A stretch of 64,000 nucleotides of DNA from assembly GCF_028705895.1 (NCBI RefSeq), contig NZ_JAQWCQ010000011.1:1-64000 (forward strand), read 5' to 3'. The notes under the pieces were generated by a model. It saw nothing but the letters and a program-made list of their open reading frames with translations. It did no database searches and was not told the DNA's origin. This document shows, piece by piece, positions 28,471 to 38,200 of the stretch. The DNA comes from Massilibacteroides sp. (GTDB lineage: Bacteria; Bacteroidota; Bacteroidia; Bacteroidales; Tannerellaceae). The stretch's first letter is position 1. Every line of letters begins with the position of its first letter. A program made the position numbers and the translations under genes.

Positions 28471-29227
28471 TTACTATTGCTTCATAAAATGCAATAGCTA
28501 TTCCTATTGCTACGATAGCAAGAATTCCCAAGAGAATGTAAAACAATAGCTGACTATAGATGCATTTGAAGATGTTTTTCTTCCATGTGCCTCCTGTTAA
28601 TTGCTTCATATCATAGCTTAACAATAACAGATAAGTAAACATGAGCGTGTTGTCACTTATAGAATAAGATGAAAATACAAGATTGTATAACACGGCAAGT
28701 AGTTCAACGATAATAATCTGAGAAAAGAAGTAAGCCGCAATGAAACACGTTTCTACCCATGTGAAGCGATAACGCACCTCTTTGTATAACATACGAAACA
28801 CAAAGACTTGTAAAGGAATGCAACAGACCCACATGATGCCTCTGTTGTTCTGAAAAAAGCGAATTAATTTGGTGGCAAAAGTATTCAACGCCGGAGATAG
28901 TAAATCCTTAATATCATCGTTAAACGTGAAATCACTATTTTCTCCACTCCAGAAATAAATAATCATGTAGGCAGTAGCCATAATGAAAAGCAATTGGAAG
29001 GGGGCAAAAAACGTAACCCGCCTGCCATGAATATACTCGATTGACATACGTGCCGGCCGTACGAAAAGATCAATCAGCGTACGAATCATACCCCTGTCAA
29101 CCGTACCGAAACTCAACATTACACTTTGAGCCAATGACTTGTAAGTGAGAGAAGAGGTGTCGCTTTCCTGTCCGCAGTATGGACAATACGGCGTGTTGAC
29201 TTCTGAATTGCAATTTTTACATTTCAT
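28448..29227 (-). CDS. DUF3667 membrane protein with zinc ribbon
   Basis: A 259-residue protein: residues 1-20 form a zinc ribbon (CKNC...CPYCG), followed by a soluble linker and about five membrane segments. This is the DUF3667 layout of Bacteroidetes. Function unknown. The start at 29227 gives MKCKNC at the N-terminus; its ATG overlaps the last 11 bases of the DUF3109 gene, so the two are translationally coupled. Confidence 0.8.
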   Translation of the reverse strand: MKCKNCNSEVNTPYCPYCGQESDTSSLTYKSLAQSVMLSFGTVDRGMIRTLIDLFVRPARMSIEYIHGRRVTFFAPFQLLFIMATAYMIIYFWSGENSDFTFNDDIKDLLSPALNTFATKLIRFFQNNRGIMWVCCIPLQVFVFRMLYKEVRYRFTWVETCFIAAYFFSQIIIVELLAVLYNLVFSSYSISDNTLMFTYLLLLSYDMKQLTGGTWKKNIFKCIYSQLLFYILLGILAIVAIGIAIAFYEAIVIPEDIFE

Positions 29228-29804
29228 CTTTTTTTTGTTTTTCCCATTCTGTTGCCACTGTCTCAAGCTCAGAATACCAGGCTTCTCCAAATTTCCGGAT
29301 TAAAGGTCCTTTTAAAAACTTATATATCGGAACTCCTTCTTTGTTTCCCAGTAGTTCTGCCGGTTTACAGATTTTCCATTTATTGTAATTAAGCGCACGG
29401 AAAGTGTTATACTTGGCAACGCGTATCGGATACAAATGACATGATACCGGTTTGTGAAAATCAATTTTCCCTTCACGATAAGCCTTCTCTATCGCACATT
29501 TGCAGATGCCTTTTTCATCATAATAAGTAAATACACAATCACGTCCGTTCACTAATGAAGTTACAATTTCCCCATCTTCATCCACATAGCCTACACCTTG
29601 CTTATTGATAACAGCCTGAGCTTCGGGAGACAAATACTCCCATACTTGAGGTAATATTTTTTTAATAATTTGGTATTCACTACCTTCAAGTGGTGCGCCA
29701 GAATCACCTTCCACGCAACATGCCCCTTTGCATTGTACCAGATCACAGATGAACTTTTTTTCAATGATGTCTAAACTGATCAGCGTGTCTTCTATTTGAA
29801 TCAT
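29217..29804 (-). CDS. DUF3109 cysteine-rich protein
   Basis: A 195-residue cytoplasmic protein of the DUF3109 family. Cysteines are arranged as CDLVQCKGACC near residue 20-30, then C...CKC near 90-105 and SCHLYPIR near 121, much like the zinc- or iron-chelating YkgJ-type proteins; an Fe-S or metal site is likely but the role is unknown. The start at 29804 (MIQIEDTL) is preferred to the upstream ATG at 29831, which falls in a hairpin. Confidence 0.78.
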   Translation of the reverse strand: MIQIEDTLISLDIIEKKFICDLVQCKGACCVEGDSGAPLEGSEYQIIKKILPQVWEYLSPEAQAVINKQGVGYVDEDGEIVTSLVNGRDCVFTYYDEKGICKCAIEKAYREGKIDFHKPVSCHLYPIRVAKYNTFRALNYNKWKICKPAELLGNKEGVPIYKFLKGPLIRKFGEAWYSELETVATEWEKQKKDEM

Positions 29805-29818
29805 GGATAAATATATAA

Positions 29819-29852
29819 ATTGTAGAGACAAGATATACCTTGTCTCTACAAT
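29819..29852. repeat. 14-bp perfect inverted repeat before DUF3109
   Basis: Arms 29819-29832 and 29839-29852 pair perfectly around a 6-base loop. On the minus strand it lies 14 bases after the gpmI stop and 14 bases before the DUF3109 start at 29804. It may end part of the gpmI transcript or act as a processing site; no T-run follows. Confidence 0.7.
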
Positions 29853-29866
29853 GATGATATTGTCAT

Positions 29867-31390
29867 TTATTTAATTAACGAACGTCCCGTCATTTCTGAT
29901 GGCTGGGATAATCCCATGATTGCCAATAATGATGGCGCTACGTCTGCCAGAATACCGTTTTCTACTTTCGCATCTTTGCGTTCTGTTACGTAAACGAAGG
30001 GAACCGGATTCAGCGAGTGCGCGGTGTTCGGGCTACCATCTGCATTTACTGCATTATCCGCATTTCCATGGTCTGCAATGATAATCACTTCATACCCTTT
30101 GGCTTTTGCTGCTTCTACGGTATCGCGAAGACAAGCATCTACAGCAACTACCGCTTTCTCAATAGCCTCATATATACCGGTATGGCCTACCATGTCTCCG
30201 TTTGCATAGTTGCAGATGATGCAGTCGTATTTCTCTGTATTGATTGCTTCTACCAATTTATCTTTTACCTCGTATGCACTCATCTCCGGTTTCAGATCGT
30301 AAGTTGCTACTTTTGGAGAAGGAACAAGAATACGGTCTTCTCCTTCAAACGGCTCTTCACGTCCACCGTTAAAGAAGAAGGTCACGTGCGCATATTTTTC
30401 AGTTTCAGCAATGTGAAGCTGCGTTTTCTTTTGCTCTGCGATGTATTCACCTAACGTGTTGCTTACGTTATCTTTATCGAACAGGATATGTACTCCTTTG
30501 AAATTGGCATCGTAAGGAGTCATACAGAAATAATGCAAACCTGGGATTGTTTTCATCCCTGCTTCAGGCATATCTTGTTGAGTAAGTACCACTGTCAATT
30601 CTTTTGCGCGGTCGTTGCGGTAGTTGAAGAAAATAACCACGTCCCCTTCTTCGATCACAGCCACCGGCTTGCCGTTCTCCGTATGAACGATCGGATTAAT
30701 AAATTCATCCGTAACCCCTTCCGCATAAGATTCTTCTACAGCCTTTACCATAGATTCGGCGGGTTTCCCGGTGCCATGTACTAAAAGATCATAAGCCACT
30801 TTTACGCGCTCCCAGCGTTTGTCTCTGTCCATCGCATAATAGCGACCTACTATGGAGGCAATCTTACCACCTGTTGATTCCAGATGTTTCTCCAGTTCTT
30901 CAATAAACCCTTTTCCACTCTTCGGGTCGGTATCTCGTCCGTCCATAAAGCAATGTACGTATGATTTTGTGATACCGTATTCCTTCGCAATATCTGTCAG
31001 CTTCATCAGATGTTCCAGAGAACTGTGAACACCACCATCAGAAACCAAACCAAGGAAATGTATATTCTTATTGTTTTCTTTTGCATAACTATAAGCACGT
31101 ACGATTTCAGGATTCTGAAGAATCGAATTGTCGCGACAAGCGATATTGATCTTTACTAAGTCCTGATAAACCACGCGTCCTGCTCCAATGTTGAGATGTC
31201 CAACTTCAGAGTTACCCATTTGCCCGTCAGGAAGCCCTACGTTCTCACCCGACGCCTGCAACTGGGAGTTTGGATAATTCTCTAATAAACTGTCCCAATA
31301 AGGAGTAGGGGTTGAAAAGATAACATCATTTTTACTTTGATTACCAATTCCCCAACCATCGCAAATGATTAAGAGTGCCTTTTTGCCCAT
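29867..31390 (-). CDS. gpmI: 2,3-bisphosphoglycerate-independent phosphoglycerate mutase
   Basis: A 507-residue GpmI, the Mn2+-dependent glycolytic mutase that interconverts 3- and 2-phosphoglycerate. The metal-binding opening CDGWGIG is at 10-16 and the phosphoserine is Ser61 in QMGNSEVGH. The later blocks [29 protein letters not shown] and IADHGNAD supply the remaining metal and substrate ligands. Full length and intact. Confidence 0.97.
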   Translation of the reverse strand: MGKKALLIICDGWGIGNQSKNDVIFSTPTPYWDSLLENYPNSQLQASGENVGLPDGQMGNSEVGHLNIGAGRVVYQDLVKINIACRDNSILQNPEIVRAYSYAKENNKNIHFLGLVSDGGVHSSLEHLMKLTDIAKEYGITKSYVHCFMDGRDTDPKSGKGFIEELEKHLESTGGKIASIVGRYYAMDRDKRWERVKVAYDLLVHGTGKPAESMVKAVEESYAEGVTDEFINPIVHTENGKPVAVIEEGDVVIFFNYRNDRAKELTVVLTQQDMPEAGMKTIPGLHYFCMTPYDANFKGVHILFDKDNVSNTLGEYIAEQKKTQLHIAETEKYAHVTFFFNGGREEPFEGEDRILVPSPKVATYDLKPEMSAYEVKDKLVEAINTEKYDCIICNYANGDMVGHTGIYEAIEKAVVAVDACLRDTVEAAKAKGYEVIIIADHGNADNAVNADGSPNTAHSLNPVPFVYVTERKDAKVENGILADVAPSLLAIMGLSQPSEMTGRSLIK

Positions 31391-31434
31391 AATTTCAGAT
31401 ATTCAATTTTAGTTACTATTTCGTATAATCACCG

Positions 31435-31442
31435 CAAAGATA
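31435..31442 (-). promoter_or_regulatory. -7 box (TATCTTTG) of gpmI
   Basis: TATCTTTG on the minus strand, 44 bases ahead of the gpmI ATG. No clear -33 element. Confidence 0.5.
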
Positions 31443-31561
31443 GCCATTTCCGATTTATTACGGGAGGAAATAAAAGAATAGTACTGTTGTGAAAATACAT
31501 ACTTTCTAATTGTTTATTTAAATACAGACACCGACTGTATCGCTTCTTCTTGACAATGTAT

Positions 31562-31569
31562 TATTTTTG
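31562..31569 (+). promoter_or_regulatory. -7 box (TATTTTTG) very close to the DUF45 start
   Basis: TATTTTTG ends only 8 bases before the ATG at 31578. If used, the transcript would have almost no leader. Confidence 0.4.
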
Positions 31570-31577
31570 TTTTCTGA

Positions 31578-32276
31578 ATGGAATGGGAAATTGAAGATAA
31601 AGAATTAGGAACGATAACCTTTCGTAGAAGTCCGAGAGCCAGTCGATATACACTTAAAATATCCGAGGGAGGGATTGTTGCTGTTCTACCCTGGGACGGG
31701 GATGAGAAGAAAATGTTATCTTTTATCGAAGATAAGCGAAAACAATTGCTCAAAGCTCTTGACAAACGACCGGCAAAGACTGTGCTTGATGAATCGACCG
31801 ATTTGCAGACAAATACATTTAAACTTCATATTTTTTGTGCCGAGAGGACGAATTATTATATGACGCTTGAAGATGGTATATTGCATATCGCTTGTCCTGT
31901 AAATACGGATTTTGCAAAAGAGCAGGTTCAGGAAATACTACAGGATTTGCTTGGCAGAGCTTTACGGCATGAAGCCAACCGTGTGTTGCCATTTCGTTTG
32001 AGGGAATTAGCTCGCAAATATCATTTTTCTTATACCGATGTGAAAATTACAAAAAGTAAAACCAATTGGGGGAGTTGTAACGCCCGGAAGGGGATAAATC
32101 TGTCTCGCTCATTGATGTTCTTACCGGATCATTTGATTGATTATGTCCTTTTGCATGAACTTTGTCATACCATGGAGATGAGTCACAATGAACATTTCTG
32201 GCGTTTGATGGATAGCGTGACGGATAATAAGGCGAAGTTACTCCGTGCGCAGTTAAAGAATTACCATACGATATAG
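31578..32276 (+). CDS. DUF45/M48-type metalloprotease (YgjP-like)
   Basis: A 232-residue protein with the zinc protease motif HELCH at 193-197 and a following NEHFW, the signature of the DUF45 (YgjP, SprT-like) family. KTNWGSC near 161-167 is also conserved. Members are cytoplasmic and little studied. A TAnnTTTG box 8 bases before the ATG suggests a nearly leaderless message. It faces the end of sprA across 12 bases. Confidence 0.85.
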   Translation: MEWEIEDKELGTITFRRSPRASRYTLKISEGGIVAVLPWDGDEKKMLSFIEDKRKQLLKALDKRPAKTVLDESTDLQTNTFKLHIFCAERTNYYMTLEDGILHIACPVNTDFAKEQVQEILQDLLGRALRHEANRVLPFRLRELARKYHFSYTDVKITKSKTNWGSCNARKGINLSRSLMFLPDHLIDYVLLHELCHTMEMSHNEHFWRLMDSVTDNKAKLLRAQLKNYHTI

Positions 32277-32288
32277 CATATGTCTCAT

Positions 32289-35200
32289 TTATTGAGATAA
32301 AGAGAACCGGACGGTAACACCGTAGTTTGAATTGGATGTAGGGTAGGTGGTGCTTGAAACCAAGGGCTCATTGATCTGTAAATCGTAAAAGGCACGTAAG
32401 GTGAGAGAGCGACTGAATCCATAATCAGCCGAGAATTGGAGTGTCTTTGCTATGTTGCCGGTTGTTGGTTGTGTAAGCCCATCTTCTATCTTTCGGATAA
32501 GAGATTGTATGCGTCGATGTGAAAAGTCCAGACGGATAGTCAGGTCATTGCTGAAATTCTCTGTCTTCTTCATGTTCAACACCTTGTTGAATTCTGTTAG
32601 TTTATAGCCAACACCAACAATAAATTCGTTTGTTAACGCCTCGACTATCTGGTAAGAGGATAAATTGAGGCTGAGGTTTCGGATTTTCCGGTATTCTAAT
32701 TTTGATGTGATATTATTTAAGAATGTAGCATCTACTCCGAACAGAGGAGTGAAACTCTCTGAGATACTTACTGACGAAATAGAATAGGGAGAAGAAGGAA
32801 GCCCGTTCACGTACCCCATTCCGTTACCTGCATTTTCCCACTGAAGGAAAGAAGTATATGATCCTACGTTGTATGAAGACCTGTATTGATGGCTTAATAC
32901 CACACTTTTAAAACGGTCTTTGATGAAAGGCAGTTTTACCAGACCATCGTATGTGATTCTCCAATTCGGACGCAGATTAGATAAGGATGGGAAAGGAGTA
33001 AGTCCCACCTTGTTTGCACTCTGTCCCGTATAAGCGGAAAGGAAGGCCGGTATCAGTACGTCAGACGAGTTTCTGCTGATCTTAGTTGAACTACCGTTCA
33101 GTGCGGCATAATTATTGTCTATTCGGGTACCTATTATTTCCCGGTTACTTCGTAGTTGTTCAAATGCTTTTGAATTGTATCCGTTTTCCTGATTTCCTAT
33201 ACTTTGGAATGCCGTTCCGAATGTAATGGTGGTCATGGTGAAATTTCCACCCAACGTTTCAGGCATCCCGCTCAACATAAACTTAATGTCGGACGTCTTG
33301 GTTTCCACACGGTTTGCATTCAGATCGATCTTTAACCCGTTTATTGGCTCCAGATTTGCCCGGACATTCAGCGTGGTGGCCTTACTTATCATGGCCGGCG
33401 TAAGAATAGATTCGTCCATCACCAACCAACCTTTGTCAGCAGCATCGTCGATGTACGAACGTCTTACATCTCCAAAAGCAAATCCTAATCCCGGAGCCAT
33501 GCCTGCAGTATAATTCTTTTGCCCGAAAACAGAACCTATCTCCGGCAAAAAGCCCGGGAGCATCATTCCATCGGTAAGACTATACTGGATGTTTATTCTG
33601 CGTACCATCATTGCAAAACGAGTAAGATGCTGGAGTGATTTATAAGCAAAATCTTCTGTTGGCGGCAGACCGGGCTTAATGCTTAACTTCAGCGTTACCG
33701 TATCTTTATTGAGAATCTGTATCCGGGCGAAGTCAAGCGTTTTGTATTTTATATTATACACCTTACCATCGGCTCCCTTAGCTCTGACATACAGTTTTTT
33801 TGTTAGTAATCCATGTTGAACGATCGTTCCACTGTCCGTATTAAGAGTCACTTCTCTTTCTAAGACAGTTGGTTTGCGTTTGGTTGTTTGCTGTTTTCCT
33901 CTTTGAGTCGTAGAACGCGTAGCACCAAATTTCTGGTTGATATCTTTCAGAAACTTATTTTTATTGTACAGGTTAAGCAAATTCAATCCGCCTTGTATAT
34001 CAACTTGACGTTGGTTTCGGATTGTGTTTCCCACTTCTGTCTCATCAACCGTTGTTACACGTTCCCAGTTGTATGTCGAGTTATATGTTGCCGATCCCGT
34101 AACCCAGTCTAAAACAGGAATAAACTGGAAAGGCATATTATATGTGGCAACGAAGCTCTGGTCGTATTTCATAGGTGTTCCTAAATCAAGGATACTTTGT
34201 ATCACGGAATCTTTCCAAACCTGGTATTGGTCAGGATTCAATTTCTTGTTTACCTGCATATAAGGCTCTTCTATACGTGCATTCGTCCCAGAGGTGAACG
34301 AGAAATTCAGGTTATTCGTTAATGCCCAGGAAAGATTAAAAGCTCTGTCCCAATTGAAGTTCTGACTGAACGATGCCGGTATATTTGAGTTTTCCAAATT
34401 CGTCAGATCACGTAATTGTATCTCGTAATAATTACGCGTCATGGCTGTCTGAAAACTAATATTTGAAGGCAGGTAGTTTATCCCCAGTTGTTTCAGGAAT
34501 CTTGTATAACCGGCATTGGATGCCATCTTTTCAAACGGCTTGAACTGTTTAACATAAGGCACATAAGTGTAGGCAAAATTACCATTGTAATCTTTTGTCG
34601 TCTCATAAACGGTTTCCGGATTTCGTATATTGCTTTCTCGGAAAGAATAACCAAAAGAGAAGTTTGCCGGGTCATAAGGCATCGGTGTCTTACTTCTTAT
34701 ATTTACTCGTACATTATTGAACGCGATTCCTTTGGATACGGTAACATCTTGAGAAAGTGACTTCACAGAATCTTTTTCTGCTTCTGTCGTAAGATTATTT
34801 AATGCATCTTTTAGTTCAATGTCTTTGTCCAACGGGTTGTATTTCGGAGAGGTTATTTCCTTCGAGTAAGAATAATACAACGGGATACTTACTTTTGCTT
34901 TTTCAGGAAAGAATTTTCCTAATTCGATATTGGTTGCCACATTGAATTGAGAGTAGTCGTCCAAACGGCGCTCATTAACCGACTGGTCCAATGCGCCGAA
35001 CCCTGCTGTCTCGATTCGTCCGGAGAGGTTTACTGAACCTAAATCAGATAGATTAACATTCAGATTTGCATTTGCCGCCCAGCCTCCTTCTTCATTATAA
35101 TCAGTCAGACGTAATTCGTTAACCCATATTTCTCCACTTTTCCGATCTTTAGAGTTATTGCGGACTCCGATCATGATTGTCTTTACTTCCGCCAGACTTG

Positions 35201-38200
35201 GATTACCTACTACACTGATGATATTATTGGGGTTGTCCGGGTCATATCCGGAGTATATTTGCTGAAAACTAACTCCTGTATCTCCTTCTCTCTTTGCTTT
35301 ATTACGCTGCTGCTTCAAATCTGTTAATACCTCCAGATTAAAGTTCAATTTATTAACATCCGGCCAGACAGTCTCCTGATCTCCTTCGTTGTTGGACGAA
35401 TAACTTCCCGGAGGAGTTAGTTTCGTCATTACTTCATATTCGTAATAGTTGTTTTTGTAATCCGATCCTAAACGAAGAAATACCGAGAATTCGCCGTCTC
35501 GCAAATTAGTCGAATTATCTTCCAGCGCTTCGGCATGAGTGAACAATTGCAAACGCTTATATTGTCTCAAGTCATAGCTCGTGTTTTTATAAATAGCACG
35601 TGCGTCTTGTGAAGCCAGATCCGTTACTTTAAGTGAAATTGCTTGCTCATTTTGTAATTGTATCTGTGGTTGTCCCGGATCGTATGTACGGCTGATTCCC
35701 GGAGGTAGTACATAACTTACCGGTTGTTTGCTGCCGTTTTCCTCAATGTTGACAGTCGAAACGTCTAAAGTACCTTTGTTCGTTGGCAAGGTTCCCGGAG
35801 CTGATAAGTCCTGTTCATATGTACGCCACTCACCACGAACCAACTCAAATTTCCCAAAACGAAGAATGGTGGTTTCTTTAAAATCGGTCATAAACATACG
35901 CATAAAACGGATTGACTTAAAGTCCTGAATCGAACCTACTTTTTTCTGAGGTTGTTTGATTGGGATCTTAAATTGATACCAGTTAATCGTTTCATGTTCC
36001 TTATCGCCATTAGGTAAATCAACTTTTACCTGTTGTACGTTTACAATGTAATTACTACCAACTTTCATCTTAGAAGGACGTAATTCCACCTTGTATTGGA
36101 AATATCGTTCGTTCTTGCTTAACGTATTGTCTTGGTTTAGGTCTTCTACATCCGGTAATGTCTTTGCGGCAGCATTATAACTTCCTGAACTTTCTGCGGA
36201 ATTACCTTCCGTTCCGTTATATCGTTTGTAACGAGTAAGAATATCTGCTTCCTGAGAATCATAGTATGAACTACGGAAATAACTGAACGTGTCTCCTGCC
36301 GGATCATTCCTTTGCGAAAAAGGATCGTTTAGCATATTATTCCAGGTATCTCCTGACAATTTTGTCTGGAGCTTATTCAGGTATTCTACATAGGTAGGAT
36401 ATTCTTTCTCTTCATCAGAAGATAGACCATTTAATCCGACATCCTGTAGTGCTCTGGCACCGGCTGTATTGTCAAAGGCGTACACTGTGCTTTGTATTCG
36501 AGGAACTTTACCCCAGGGCGTAAGTTCGACCTTTGACGTGTCTCCGTCAATCGGCAGACCGTTTTCAAAGAATTTCATTTCATCTTTGAGAATGTCTTCC
36601 GAAATATCTCCGAGGTTAAAATACAAATCTCCACCGTCCACCGTGTTGTCATAGATAAACGGATCCATCATCCAGAACTCTATGTATTCAATATTGGCTG
36701 TTTCAAAATCGCTTTGGTCGATTTTGCGCATAATACCTCCCCAACGTTTCTCCGGATTTTGTAGTGTTCCGTCCGGATTGACTAAATCTGCATCTAAATT
36801 GTATGGCCCTCTTTCATTGGGGTAATAAGCCAAGTTTAAAATAGATAAATTATTATCAGAATAGACGCTCTGATCTCTATTCGGGTATAGTTCGGTTGTT
36901 TTTACACCACGCATGTAGTGATTGGAGCGCATGTCTTTATCATTCTTAATATGACCCGGCATAAGCGTGGAGTTTTCACGGGTGAAAATGCCATCAATAT
37001 AGTACCAAGCCAATAATGCCCTGTTCTTACCGTATGCAATATCGTTCGTAAACGAAGATTCGGGGAAAAGCTCTGTTTCGGAATCCCCATCTGTTGCTCC
37101 ATTTGGAGTGCTGGCCAATGTCCACGGATAAGGATTAAGCAGGTCAAAACCGGTTTGTGTAGATTCAAAGTCATCTAAATACGAATAACCACCTGTGTTT
37201 TTGTTTTCGTAATGACCAGCTATTAAATTCGCAAATTCTGCATTGAACGAAATCTGACTCGGCTTAGTAAGCGTAAGAAGAGGAAGTTTATCTACTAAGT
37301 TCGTGAGCCACTGACTCTCTGACCTGTATGACATGTTTAACCCCCAGAGTGTATTTTTGATTGATTCGTCTCCAAAAGCCGTTTTTGTAGTGAGGGGCAT
37401 TTCGGATAAGTGCATGATTGTTCCACCTAAGGTCAGGTTCTTACTAAGCTCATAATTGAGGTCAAGTCCCATCATCGTTTTTCGTTGCATGCTGAACATG
37501 CTCCTGTCTTCCAGTGTTACGCTGACATCTGTTCCGCTTGAGATAATGGCTTCGTTCAATAAGGTTACGCGTCCTGACGTATAATCTACGGTATAATCCA
37601 CATTCTCTGTCAGCACAACACCACCCGCAGTAACACGAACGGAACCTCTGGGCACATTACTTGCCCCTAAATCTATCTCTGCTGCGGAAGAAGCCTTGTA
37701 CTCTCCCCGAAGAATGAACTTGTTTTTTTCTGCTATCTGTTGAGCTGCAGTTTGTGTTGTATCATATAGCTCCTGGAATACATATTTGTCTGCCAGTACA
37801 TCATTGTTTATCTTTTTACGCAGATGCGAACCAAACGGTTCGACTACGGGGAAGATGACCTTACCGTTTTCTGATAGAATCGTATAACCTTCAAGGAAGT
37901 CATAAATCCCATCCGGATAAGCTTGTCTCTGAGAGTTAAGACGGTCCAAGTTCATTACCCGTAAAAGAATTGAATCCTTAATTGCCCCCTCAGATAAATA
38001 ATTCAGATAAGTACCTGTTGTGTCACTTTGGTATAGGATGTCCAATTTAAATTTTTCTGATTGCACAGAGTAAGCCCCCAGAGAATAAATGTTCTTCATC
38101 ATTAAATCCCAGAACGGCATGACGGGTGACATGTTAGTTCCCTTTAGTAATTTAACGTACAAATTACTTGTTGTCTGTTCAGTATCGTCTGTGGAAAACT

